Position numbers and translations under genes: made by a program. The notes under the pieces are model-generated. The model searched no databases. It worked only from the letters and a program-made list of their open reading frames with translations, and was not told where the DNA came from. From Bacteroidetes bacterium UBA1941 (GTDB lineage Bacteria > Bacteroidota > Bacteroidia > Chitinophagales > LD1): DNA of 64,000 nucleotides. The DNA is taken from positions 445,594 to 509,593 of the forward strand of contig DDEZ01000012.1 of NCBI GenBank assembly GCA_002336805.1. The letters run 5' to 3'. Numbering within the stretch: the stretch's first letter is position 1; the number at the start of each line of letters is the position of its first letter. This document shows positions 35,114 to 43,938 of the stretch, piece after piece.

Positions 35114-35746
35114 TTAGTTCTTAGCGAGATAAGCCGCTACACTGTCGTGGTTATCTTTCATCGCTTCCTTGCCCTGAGACCAGTTAGCCGGGCATACTTC
35201 ACCCTTTGTCTCAAAGTAGCTGAGAGCATCTACCATACGCAGTGCCTCATCGATATTGCGGCCCAGCGGCAGGTCGTTTACTACCTGGTGGCGCACCACA
35301 CCGTTCTTATCTATCAGGAAGAGGCCGCGGTATGCGATCAGCTCTGCAGTAGACTGCATCTGGTTATTGTCATCGTAGAAATACTCACCATTCAGCACGT
35401 CAAAGTTGGCAGAGATGGTCTTGCTCGTATCGGCTACGATAGGGTATGTGACACCTGCTATACCGCCCTTATCTTTTGGCAGCTGCAGCCAGCCCCAGTG
35501 AGACTGCTCAGTATCTGTAGAGCAGGCTACCACTACTGTGTCGCGCTTTTCAAATTCAGCCAGCTTGGCCTGGAAAGCATGCAGCTCCGTAGGGCATACG
35601 AATGTGAAATCCTTTGGATAGAAGAAGAATACCACGTACTTCTTGCCGAGGTACTGCTCCAGTGAGAAGTTCTCTACGATCTCCTCGCCGTTGATGACGG
35701 CCTGCGCCTTAAAGAGAGGCGCCTTTTTTCCTACTAATACTGCCAT
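35114..35746 (-). CDS. 2-Cys peroxiredoxin (AhpC/Prx1 type)
   Basis: Reduces hydrogen peroxide and organic peroxides in the cytosol. The 210 residues contain the peroxidatic Cys51 in FTFVCPTEL and the resolving Cys185 in GEVCPANW, with the YF-type context of typical 2-Cys enzymes (ALSYFETKGEV). No AhpF is adjacent, so thioredoxin may be the reductant. Transcription is single-gene: a promoter lies ~40 bp upstream and an intrinsic terminator downstream. Its position beside the Mn transporter is consistent with oxidative-stress defence, although the two are separately terminated. Confidence 0.95.
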   Translation of the reverse strand: MAVLVGKKAPLFKAQAVINGEEIVENFSLEQYLGKKYVVFFFYPKDFTFVCPTELHAFQAKLAEFEKRDTVVVACSTDTEQSHWGWLQLPKDKGGIAGVTYPIVADTSKTISANFDVLNGEYFYDDNNQMQSTAELIAYRGLFLIDKNGVVRHQVVNDLPLGRNIDEALRMVDALSYFETKGEVCPANWSQGKEAMKDNHDSVAAYLAKN

Positions 35747-35785
35747 GACAATATGTGTTTTTTGTGTTTATGAAAATTTGCGAAG

Positions 35786-35813
35786 CAAAAATACACAACC
35801 TCTCCCCCTCAAA
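35786..35813 (-). promoter_or_regulatory. Promoter of the peroxiredoxin gene
   Basis: On the minus strand TTTG (35813-35810) and TATTTTTG (35793-35786) are separated by 16 bp, slightly short of the usual ~19-20 bp. The predicted leader is ~35 nt. Confidence 0.45.
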
Positions 35814-35893
35814 AAAGGATAAAAATCACCCACCACCTGTCACAGGTCATGTGTTTATGCGGGTCCGGCCATAGATTTTATCTATTAGCCTGC

Positions 35894-38800
35894 CTAGCGC
35901 TCTGTGGTGATGCGCTCGTACAGCGTATGACCAGCTACGGTCATCTGCAGGATATAGACACCAGAGGCTGCACTCTCAGGCAGCTGTATCTGATGCATAT
36001 TATCTCCTGCACGCAGGTCCATCTGGTCTGTGAGTACCTCCTGCCCTATCACATCCAGCAGGTTTAGGTGAGCCGTAGTGGTGATATCACTCGTCAGCTC
36101 CAGTGTGAAGGCACCCGCATTAGGGTTAGGATACACTTTCACTGCATGAAGGAATGAAGCAGCATCTGTCAGTCCGGACCTGATCCTGTTGCTATAGGTA
36201 TATACGGTAGATGCACAGTGATTCTGGCAGTCTATGCGGCACACGATACTATCGGCCTGATTTATGAAATGTGCGATCACCGCCAGAGAATCATGTATAC
36301 CCACAGGTTGCAGGTTTAGGTACCAGCTGTAGAAGGCTCCATCGCAAGCCGTATAGCTGGCGCGGAAGGTGTCTACCTGTTGGCCATTGACTATAGGGCC
36401 GTGAGCCACAGAGATGATCAGCGAAGGCGTCACAGATTGCAATACGATCAGATTTAGGTTCTGTACAGAGTCACAACCTGCAGCCGAAACCAGCACATCC
36501 GTGTAAGTGCCGCTAGTGGTATAGGTATGAGAACCTACAGCATAAGATTCACCTTGGCAGATCGTGTCCCATATAGTGGCTGATACGGGCTGCGTCACAC
36601 TCAGAAATAGTGTCACTATACTGTCGCAGCCGCTCGTAGTCGTGAAAGTATGCGTGTAAGTACCCGCCTGCGTATAACTATTGCCAGCCCAACTGTATGA
36701 GCCTCCTGCACAGATAGAAGCTGTAGCAGTACCTGAGACAGGCTGCGTTACATTCAGCGTCAGCGTCACCACGCTATCACAGCCACTCGCTGCTGTGAAG
36801 GTATGCGTATAAGTACCCGCCTGCGCATAACTATTGCCAGCCCAGGTATATGAGCCGCCCGCGCAGATAGAGGCCGTGGCAGTGACCGTCACAGGCTGTG
36901 TCACATTCAGCGTCAGCGTCACGATACTATCGCATCCACTCACTGCCGTAAAGGTATGAGTATAGTTACCAGCCAGAGTATAGCTATTGCCACCCCAACT
37001 GTAGGAGCCGCCTGCACAGATCGAAGCCATAGCAGTACCTGTCACAGGTTGTGTCACATTCAGCGTCAGCGTCACTAAGCTATCGCAGCCACTCGCTGCT
37101 GTGAAGGTATTTGTGTAGGTGCCCGCCTGGGTATAGCTATTTCCAGCCCAGCTATATGAGCCGCCTGCACAGATAGAGGCCGTAGCCGTACTGCTCACCG
37201 GATTGATCACGGTGAGCGTGAGGTATATGATACTATCTCCGCCCGCCAGGCTGCTCAGTGTGTCTGTATAGGAGCCTGGTGTAGTATAGCTGTGACTGCC
37301 CACTGTATAGTCACTACCTGCACATATCTGCTCTGTGAGATAGGTAGTGACAGGAGCCACAGACTGCAGGACGGTCAGGTAGAGCGTCACGGTGCTATCG
37401 CAGCCACCGGCACTACTCAGCGTAGCTGTGTAGGTCCCATCTATGCTGTACTGTACTCCGTCCAGTGTGGCTGACTGCCCGCTGTAGATCGTATCATACC
37501 AGTCTCTGGTATAAGTAGGCTTCACAGTCAGGTGGAGATAGGCTGTGCTATCACATCCTATACTGCTGCCTCCTGCAAATAAATGCGGGTAGACTCCTGC
37601 CTGTGTATAGGTATTCCCATTCCAGGTGATAGACCTGTTGTCACAGATAGTCTGATACTCTGTGCCGGTCGTACCTGCCAGCGAGAGATTGATAGTAAAG
37701 CTGCCATTGATAGGCGCGATGCAGCTTCCTAATCCTGTCAGGGTATAATTGTAAGTATCGGCCCCATAGCCATACTCTGTGCTCGTCTGATTGCTACTCG
37801 AGGAGGCGATGCCTGCCTGGCTACCACTATTAGAACCAGTGATCTGTAGCGACCAGGTGGGTGGGTGGCAGCTTTGATTGTCCAGATTGGCTATAGTATA
37901 GGTGAAACTGCCATTACCCACACCCAGGCAGGTCTCCGGAGTGGTATTGTCTATAGACACACTGTAGCTATCCTGCACGTAGTTTACATCTACATAAAAA
38001 TTTCCGATACAACCTGCTGCATCATCTACTTCTACCAGATAGGATGTAGTGAGTGCATTGCCTGTACAGGATGGTGATCCGACCACAAACGGATAGAACT
38101 GGTAGGGACTAGCACCACCGGATACATTCATTGCGTTGTAATCAGGCTCGCTGGAACAGCCATCACCAAAGGTCTGATCAGCTACGTTGCCTGCTGTGAT
38201 AGGAGGCAAGACAGTCAGGTAGAGATGAGCTGTACTATCACAGCCCGTACTGCTGCCGCCGGTAATGAGTACAGTATATGTCCCACTCTGGGTATATGTA
38301 TTGCCATCTGCAGGCCAGTAGAAAGAGGCACCATCACAGATCGTATCGTACTCACCGCCTGTCACACCATTGCTACCGGCTCCTATCACAAAGGTGCCGT
38401 GCACATTGGCAACACAGGCACCGATGCCGGATACATTATAGTAATAAATACCTGCTGGAAGGTTATAGTCTGTATTGACCACGGTCTGATAGGTAGGTAT
38501 AGATATACTTTGATAGTACCCATTGGGGCCATTATATTCGAAGTATACATACGGATTGTTGCACTGCACATTATCGAGGTTTTGCAGCGTATAGCTCACA
38601 GTCCCATCTGCCGCATTGAGGCAGGCCTCCGGGCTAGTGTTATCTATAGAGACAGCGTAGCTATCTTGTTGGTATAATACATACAAACTGAATTCAGCAG
38701 TGCAGCCGTTACCATCGGCTACATCTATTGTGTATGGTGTAGCCAAAGCATTCACAAGACATGACTCCGTACCAGCATAGGAGCTATAGGAGTATGATCC

Positions 38801-41383
38801 GTCGCCGCCAGTGATATTCATGGCCAGGTAGTCAGGCTCAGTACTGCACCCATCTCCGATGGTCTGATTGTTCAGATTGCCTGCTGTGATCGGAGGCGCT
38901 ACATACAGATCCAGCTCCACAGTGCTATCGCAGCCTAGGGCATCAGCGCCAAAGAGCGTAGTATAGTATTGCCCTGTCTGATTATAGTAGTTACCGTTCC
39001 AGAAATACTGGTCTCCGTCACATATCTGCTGGTACTCATACCCTTGTGGCGAGTAGTATTCATTCACCGTGAGCCAGATGGTCGTGTCGCAGCCCCCCGG
39101 ATTGGCTGGTAGTATGATATTCGTACCGGCATAGTAGTCTATGCCATTATAGTTATACGGTATCCCCGGGCATACATCTACATCCAGGTATACATCTTCT
39201 GATCCCACTGGCGCATTGACTGTGTAGGTCTCTGTTTGTGCACAGGCATAGTTTACGTTATACCATACATTGGCCAGAGGGATGCAGTAGTCCGGCCCGT
39301 TGTAGGTTATGGACACTTCATAGGTGCCGGCTGCCAGGTTATCATTATTATACCCTGAGGCCTGATTATTCCAGCTGTAGTAATAATATAAGCATCCATC
39401 CTCACCTGCCACCTGCAGGTGTATCGAGCCACCATCTGGCTGACTGCAGGTCGGATCTGTGATGGTAGGTGTGATAGTGACTGGTGTGACTGTAGCGAGC
39501 TCGATTGTATCATAGTGCGGCAGTTCATTATTGATACCCCACACTACGTAGTAGCGGCCGGGCCAGAGCGCCAGAGCCTGAGTAGAATCTATAAAAAAAC
39601 CATTGATATCATATATCGCAGTATAGCCTGCTGTCGGCACGCATGGCGCCGGACCCGGTGGGGCCAGGTCGAGGGTCACCACTATTTGCCCGTCTGTAGT
39701 ACCCGGACAGGCTGGCGTGACCTCATAGCTCGGCTGCAATACTGTCTGACTCACATTACCTCCGCGTATAGCTACACAGCCGGATGCATTACCTACTGTG
39801 AGCAGGTAGGTGGTATAATTGTTCCCGCTGAATGTATCCTCGCCAAAAATGGTAAAAGGAGATTGTGCACCGGTGTTATTTTCAAAATAGGTGAGGTATC
39901 CCTGCGTAGTACAGCCATATCCTACTGATATAGCCTCCTGATAGTTGTTAAAGTTCTGGCATGGCTGCACTACCACTCCGCCACCACCGCCACTCGACCC
40001 ACCACTGCCTACACCGTTGTTACCATTATTGCCATCGCTGCCATTATCACCATTAGGTCCCTGACCCGCTTGTATACCACCGCAGTTAGTCCCGCCCGGT
40101 ACGCTGCCACTCTGACCACCAGGCCCTCCCGGTCCACCTATCCCTCCTCTGCCTCTCATACCACCAGCCGTAGTATACGACCTGTCAGTAAAGCTCGGCG
40201 CCGCATGAAACAATACACCATACACTACGCCGCCGCCACCGCCACCGCCACCATCGCCACCATTGCCACCAGATGCTCCGCGGCCACCACCACCAGGGCC
40301 TACAGTACATGGGCCGAGTCCCGGCCCACCATTGCCACCAGCTTGTCCGGTATCTCCCGGCATTCCATTCCGGCCATTTTCACCTATTGCAAAGAACAAT
40401 AGCGTGCTATCGGGGATCTTCATATAGCCAGATGAAAAGAGGATGACACCACCACCACGTCCGCCTGTACCTCCTCTGCCACCGGCACCGCCGGCACCGC
40501 CATTAGTCCCGGGGCCAGCTGTGCCGCCGCCACCGCCGCCACCGCCGCGTCCACCTTTGCCGCCATGTCCGGTACGCCCGGCACCTCCCATCATAAATTT
40601 ATTTTTCGCAAGGCCGCTATCTATGAGAGAGAGGTTTTTGGCAGTGTCCACATACACAGGCGTAGCACAACCCGGGCAGAACGCATAGAGGATACTATTG
40701 CCCGCGGTGCCATACTGGCCAAACATCCCTCCGTCTCCACCACCACCTACACCAGATCCGACCACGAGCGCAGAGTCGCCGCCATTTTGACCTATAGCTC
40801 CGCCTAAACCGCCGGCCCCGCCCGCGCCATGAGCTCCGGCAGAAGATGTATCTGCCTGTGGCAGAAAACCGAGGTATGACACATTGCAGTTACCTCCGGC
40901 ATCCATTTTAAATGTATCCTTCACCATAAAGGTCAATACACCACCGGTACTGTCATTCCATGGGGCAGCAGTCAGGACACCTGTAGATCGCACATAGAGC
41001 GATTGGTATTGGGGTGCCTTTATGATTTGGATCTTAGCGCCGTTGGCGGTATCAAATGACTTGTAAATGTTAGAAAGGTAGCACGGGTTACCTCCGATCC
41101 GCACCGTATCCCACTGCCAGACACCGGAGTCCCTGCCAGTCATCTGCACCAGGAGTACACGGTCCCTCACCTGTGGTACATAGGGGCCGTTTGTATAGAC
41201 AGTATTACCAGTTATTGCCTTTACTTTCGCATAGCTGTTCACTATACGCGTAGTAGTCACTGTATCGCGGCCATCCCTGCCATTACTGGCAAACTGGTAC
41301 TGCTGTGCCTGCACAGAGAGTACCGATAGTAAAGACAAAGCAATAATAAAAAGGAAATACCGGAGGGTAAGTGTAGCTTTCAT
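35894..41383 (-). CDS. Large T9SS-exported adhesin with glycine-rich segment and 51-residue repeats
   Basis: I place the start at ATG 41383 (1,829 residues) because MKATLTLRYFLFIIALSLLS begins a clean signal peptide ending VQAQ; the frame extends 25 codons further upstream. Residues ~30-170 are a beta-rich head. Residues ~175-470 are very glycine-rich (runs of up to nine Gly, GGAGGRGG patterns). SprB/PKD-like domains follow, including two ~235-residue units that both start near PPITAGN and CDST. Near the end are repeats of the type SICAGGSYSWAGNSYTQAG with GCDS-TLxLNV, about 51 residues each. The last ~80 residues are a T9SS type A sorting domain (VKVYPNPNAGAFTLEL, LDVIGQEVL, ASGVYILQM). It is a probable surface adhesin or matrix protein; its ligand is unknown. 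Confidence 0.88.
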   Translation of the reverse strand: MKATLTLRYFLFIIALSLLSVLSVQAQQYQFASNGRDGRDTVTTTRIVNSYAKVKAITGNTVYTNGPYVPQVRDRVLLVQMTGRDSGVWQWDTVRIGGNPCYLSNIYKSFDTANGAKIQIIKAPQYQSLYVRSTGVLTAAPWNDSTGGVLTFMVKDTFKMDAGGNCNVSYLGFLPQADTSSAGAHGAGGAGGLGGAIGQNGGDSALVVGSGVGGGGDGGMFGQYGTAGNSILYAFCPGCATPVYVDTAKNLSLIDSGLAKNKFMMGGAGRTGHGGKGGRGGGGGGGGTAGPGTNGGAGGAGGRGGTGGRGGGVILFSSGYMKIPDSTLLFFAIGENGRNGMPGDTGQAGGNGGPGLGPCTVGPGGGGRGASGGNGGDGGGGGGGGVVYGVLFHAAPSFTDRSYTTAGGMRGRGGIGGPGGPGGQSGSVPGGTNCGGIQAGQGPNGDNGSDGNNGNNGVGSGGSSGGGGGVVVQPCQNFNNYQEAISVGYGCTTQGYLTYFENNTGAQSPFTIFGEDTFSGNNYTTYLLTVGNASGCVAIRGGNVSQTVLQPSYEVTPACPGTTDGQIVVTLDLAPPGPAPCVPTAGYTAIYDINGFFIDSTQALALWPGRYYVVWGINNELPHYDTIELATVTPVTITPTITDPTCSQPDGGSIHLQVAGEDGCLYYYYSWNNQASGYNNDNLAAGTYEVSITYNGPDYCIPLANVWYNVNYACAQTETYTVNAPVGSEDVYLDVDVCPGIPYNYNGIDYYAGTNIILPANPGGCDTTIWLTVNEYYSPQGYEYQQICDGDQYFWNGNYYNQTGQYYTTLFGADALGCDSTVELDLYVAPPITAGNLNNQTIGDGCSTEPDYLAMNITGGDGSYSYSSYAGTESCLVNALATPYTIDVADGNGCTAEFSLYVLYQQDSYAVSIDNTSPEACLNAADGTVSYTLQNLDNVQCNNPYVYFEYNGPNGYYQSISIPTYQTVVNTDYNLPAGIYYYNVSGIGACVANVHGTFVIGAGSNGVTGGEYDTICDGASFYWPADGNTYTQSGTYTVLITGGSSTGCDSTAHLYLTVLPPITAGNVADQTFGDGCSSEPDYNAMNVSGGASPYQFYPFVVGSPSCTGNALTTSYLVEVDDAAGCIGNFYVDVNYVQDSYSVSIDNTTPETCLGVGNGSFTYTIANLDNQSCHPPTWSLQITGSNSGSQAGIASSSSNQTSTEYGYGADTYNYTLTGLGSCIAPINGSFTINLSLAGTTGTEYQTICDNRSITWNGNTYTQAGVYPHLFAGGSSIGCDSTAYLHLTVKPTYTRDWYDTIYSGQSATLDGVQYSIDGTYTATLSSAGGCDSTVTLYLTVLQSVAPVTTYLTEQICAGSDYTVGSHSYTTPGSYTDTLSSLAGGDSIIYLTLTVINPVSSTATASICAGGSYSWAGNSYTQAGTYTNTFTAASGCDSLVTLTLNVTQPVTGTAMASICAGGSYSWGGNSYTLAGNYTHTFTAVSGCDSIVTLTLNVTQPVTVTATASICAGGSYTWAGNSYAQAGTYTHTFTAASGCDSVVTLTLNVTQPVSGTATASICAGGSYSWAGNSYTQAGTYTHTFTTTSGCDSIVTLFLSVTQPVSATIWDTICQGESYAVGSHTYTTSGTYTDVLVSAAGCDSVQNLNLIVLQSVTPSLIISVAHGPIVNGQQVDTFRASYTACDGAFYSWYLNLQPVGIHDSLAVIAHFINQADSIVCRIDCQNHCASTVYTYSNRIRSGLTDAASFLHAVKVYPNPNAGAFTLELTSDITTTAHLNLLDVIGQEVLTDQMDLRAGDNMHQIQLPESAASGVYILQMTVAGHTLYERITTER
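36590..37200 (-). repeat. Four near-identical ~153-bp tandem repeats in the adhesin gene
   Basis: Units start near 36611, 36764, 36914 and 37069 (~150-155 bp apart). Each encodes ~51 residues with CAGGSYSW, GNSYTQAGTYTHTF and GCDS-VTLTLNVTQPV. They are much more alike than the flanking copies at 36430-36590 and 37200-37560, indicating recent expansion or conversion of a local block. Confidence 0.88.
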
Positions 41384-41503
41384 ATGAATGGGTTTAGGTA
41401 TAGGCATTACGGCCTTAGCCACAAGGTACACAGGTTTTTCTTTTTTGTGTCTATTCATGATAAATATTTTGGGATTGGTATATTTATTGCAATCAAATCC
41501 ATC

Positions 41504-41956
41504 ATGAAAAAAATCATCACGCTCTTTTGCCTCTCAATCCTTGTATTGACGGGCTTTTCACTAGGCACCGTACGTGACGGCTTCGTAGAGATACTGACCA
41601 GAAAAGTGGAGAGTACAGAGGTCCAGCAGTTCTTTTCCTCCTATAATATCAAGAATACCGCCGGAGGTAAATATTCATCTGCGGAAAACGGCATCGACAT
41701 CACCACGAAAGGTGACAGCGTAGTGCAGGTAGATGTTTACCGCAAAAGCGCCGTGTATGGCAGTTATACCAGACCCCTCTCCAAAGGCTTGGCCTTTGGC
41801 ATGACGCCTGCACAGGTTATAGCCAAACTCGGCAAACCGACCACTAGCTATACCAACTCGGGCTATGCCGAGTACGACTTTCCGGGCTATGTCATTACCT
41901 GCTGGTATGAAGATGGCGGCCTGTCACAGCTCAGCTACTCACCCAAGACACAGTGA
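41504..41956 (+). CDS. Small secreted protein of unknown function
   Basis: ATG 41504 gives 150 residues with a signal peptide (MKKIITLFCLSILVLTGFS); the frame is open further upstream but without a better start. The C-terminal half shows LAFGMTPAQVIAKLGKPTTSY and YAEYDFPGYVITCWYEDGGLSQLSY. A GMT...V...LGKP helix followed by short strands resembles one BamE/SmpA-like module, but this is only a shape resemblance. It is divergent from the adhesin and lies 16 bp before the YihY gene, so the two may share a transcript. No function is assigned. Confidence 0.7.
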   Translation: MKKIITLFCLSILVLTGFSLGTVRDGFVEILTRKVESTEVQQFFSSYNIKNTAGGKYSSAENGIDITTKGDSVVQVDVYRKSAVYGSYTRPLSKGLAFGMTPAQVIAKLGKPTTSYTNSGYAEYDFPGYVITCWYEDGGLSQLSYSPKTQ

Positions 41957-41972
41957 TCGATCCCGACAAAGT

Positions 41973-42911
41973 ATGAGTGAGGATAAACCCAAAGGGATAC
42001 GCGTCTACTGGGAGGTGCTGCGCAATACGTGGACCCTCTTCCGCCGGCATGATACAGCTACGCTAGGTGCTGCCCTGTCCTATTACATGATGTTTTCCAT
42101 CGTGCCTGTGATCATCGTGGTCATCACGGTGGTAGGCATCGCTCTCGGCCCGCAGGCAGTACATGGCGAGCTGCACGATCAGCTGAAGGATTTTCTCGGC
42201 GGTCGTGGCGCACGCCAGCTGGAGCGCATCATCACGCAGATGTATGACCCTGACCGCAGTGGCCTGGCCAGTGTAGTAGCAGGCGTCATGCTGCTTATAG
42301 GCTCCACCAGTGTCTTCCGCCAGCTGCGCAAATCCCTCAACTCCATCTGGGAGGTCAAGCCACAGGCCCGCAAGGCACTCGTCGAATACGTACTCAATCA
42401 CGTCTTCTCACTCGGTGTCATCATCTGTATCGCACTGCTGCTGCTCGTCACCTTTGTGATCAATGCCGCCGTCTCTGCGCTTACAGATCGCCTCTCTGAG
42501 ACTTTCTCCCTGCTCTCAGTCTGGATCATAGCCGTAGCCAATCATCTGCTATCCTTTGGCGCAGCCACCATCCTCTTCGGCTTTATCTATAAGTATCTTT
42601 CTGATGCACGTCTCCGCTGGCGCGATATATGGGAGGGTGCGACTTTCACCGCCCTGCTCTTCACCCTGGGCAAGCATCTCATAGCCGTTTACATCGGCAT
42701 CTCACACATGGCTACCACCTATGGTGCCGTGGGTAGCGCCGTCATGATTATGGTATGGGTGTTTTACTCGTCTCAGTTAGTCTTCTTTGGCGCGCAGTTC
42801 ACGCGGGCACTCGCTACACAGCGCGGCTACTCGCTCGACCCGCAGATGATGAAGCCGGACATAGAGGGCAAGCAACTGGTCAAAGAAGCCGCTGCTGCCA
42901 CACCTGCATAG
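41973..42911 (+). CDS. YihY/BrkB-family inner-membrane protein
   Basis: ATG 41973 (MSEDKPKGIRVYWE) gives 312 residues; the frame continues upstream over the previous gene but that part reads as noise. Family signs are TATLGAALSYYMMFSIVPVI, the SVFRQLRKSLNSIWEV segment, FGFIYKYLSDARLRWRDIWEG and YGAVGSAVMIMVWVFYSSQLVFFGAQF, with about six hydrophobic segments. The biochemical role of this family is unsettled (it was long mis-called ribonuclease BN). Its stop is 7 bp from the convergent TfoX-domain gene. Confidence 0.9.
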   Translation: MSEDKPKGIRVYWEVLRNTWTLFRRHDTATLGAALSYYMMFSIVPVIIVVITVVGIALGPQAVHGELHDQLKDFLGGRGARQLERIITQMYDPDRSGLASVVAGVMLLIGSTSVFRQLRKSLNSIWEVKPQARKALVEYVLNHVFSLGVIICIALLLLVTFVINAAVSALTDRLSETFSLLSVWIIAVANHLLSFGAATILFGFIYKYLSDARLRWRDIWEGATFTALLFTLGKHLIAVYIGISHMATTYGAVGSAVMIMVWVFYSSQLVFFGAQFTRALATQRGYSLDPQMMKPDIEGKQLVKEAAAATPA

Positions 42912-42918
42912 CATTCCA

Positions 42919-43260
42919 TCATTTCTTTTTCTTACTCGCTTTAGCTATAGGATTATACTCCAGGCACAGCTGCACCCAGTAGTCAAACTGCTTCTTCGTT
43001 CTAAACCCCTCCGGCGCTACGTACACATAGCCTTTCATAGGCGTCTTACCCTTCATCATCGGGCTGATATACTCGTGCTCCAGTAGCTCCTCCGTCAGCG
43101 CCGGGTCTATGCGGCACATCAGGCTGTCATGGCTCACATTGATACACATCTTGCCATCCACCATAAAGGCAATACCTGAGAACATTTCCTTCTCCGTCAC
43201 ACCTGGTATATCTACCAATGCTTCACGAATGCGGTCTGCAAGGTTGTGGTCGTATGCCAT
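42919..43260 (-). CDS. TfoX/Sxy N-terminal domain protein
   Basis: A 113-residue cytosolic protein with the TfoX N-terminal pattern: VTEKEMFSGIAFMVDGKMCINV near the middle, LMCRIDP, and MKGYVYVAPEG followed by a helical end with a lysine-rich tail (KKKK). It lacks the C-terminal TfoX domain found in competence regulators, as is common for stand-alone copies. A role in competence is not supported by neighbours. Confidence 0.88.
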   Translation of the reverse strand: MAYDHNLADRIREALVDIPGVTEKEMFSGIAFMVDGKMCINVSHDSLMCRIDPALTEELLEHEYISPMMKGKTPMKGYVYVAPEGFRTKKQFDYWVQLCLEYNPIAKASKKKK

Positions 43261-43322
43261 AGTGATTCTTTTGAGAAAGATAATCAGAACCGCTTAAACT
43301 TATCCCTACTTTCACACTGAAT

Positions 43323-43700
43323 ATGAAACCATCTCTTGTCAAAAAATATATTGCTGCAGTATGTATCATCATGCTGTTATGCAAAATACTTTTCCCGCTA
43401 CAATATCCTTTTATATTGGTCGTAATCATGCTGTTTACATTTCCTGTTTGCGGTCTCTCTGCCTTGGGGGGGCAATATGCTTTATCAGGTTATATCGAGG
43501 AGAATTATCCTGCCCAATACAAAGCTCGCAAATTCCACAATGGACTGATAGATGGCAGTTTCATCAAATACAGCAAAGACCCTGCTATACAAAACGATGA
43601 AGAACTCCATGCGCTTCTGAAGTCGCTTGATGAGCTACAGTACCTCACTGGTTTGAGCTTTGCTTTGATCATAGTATTTGCGCTGATCATTTATTTGTGA
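43323..43700 (+). CDS. Hypothetical small membrane protein
   Basis: A 125-residue protein with two closely spaced hydrophobic segments at the N-terminus (~8-28 and ~30-50), a hydrophilic middle (~55-100: ENYPAQYKARKFHNGLIDG) and a third membrane segment at the C-terminus (LSFALIIVFALIIYL). It is more AT-rich than its neighbours. I do not recognise a family; the reading frame is supported by hydropathy and a start 62 bp from the divergent TfoX gene. Confidence 0.6.
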   Translation: MKPSLVKKYIAAVCIIMLLCKILFPLQYPFILVVIMLFTFPVCGLSALGGQYALSGYIEENYPAQYKARKFHNGLIDGSFIKYSKDPAIQNDEELHALLKSLDELQYLTGLSFALIIVFALIIYL

Positions 43701-43821
43701 TGGTATTTTTTGCCATTGTTGGTATTTAGCGAAGCGTCACAACAACTACGGGATACTTATCTATCAGCGTAATTTGTAGGTAACGCGCCACCGCGCTAAC
43801 ACTAACGCCCACTTTAAAAAA

Positions 43822-43885
43822 TCCCTTTGCGTTCTCCGCGTTCTTTGCGGTTGATAACCTTTTCATTTTCGCGTTTTTGCGAGAC
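43822..43885. repeat. Two TTTGCG-type interspersed repeats between convergent genes
   Basis: CCCTTTGCGTTCTCCGCGTT followed by CTTTGCGGTTGAT, then TTTTCGCGTTTTTGCGAGAC, lie in the 238-bp gap between the small membrane protein and infB. The other part of the gap (43701-43821) shows no gene or clear signal. Confidence 0.75.
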
Positions 43886-43888
43886 ATA

Positions 43889-43916
43889 AAAAAAGCCCCA
43901 CCAAAAGGCAGGGCTT
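43889..43916 (-). terminator. Intrinsic terminator of the rimP-nusA-infB operon
   Basis: On the minus strand, AAGCCC (43916-43911) pairs with GGGCTT (43898-43893), extended through a mismatch by two inner GC pairs, and is followed by a run of T (TTTTTTTAT, through ~43886). It lies 22 bp after the infB stop. Confidence 0.85.
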
Positions 43917-43938
43917 CCTATACTTTGCAGTGGGCAGA

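Noticed and set aside
36590..37200. 153-bp direct repeats as a CRISPR array
   Set aside because: Repeat units are contiguous, coding and in frame, with no spacers.
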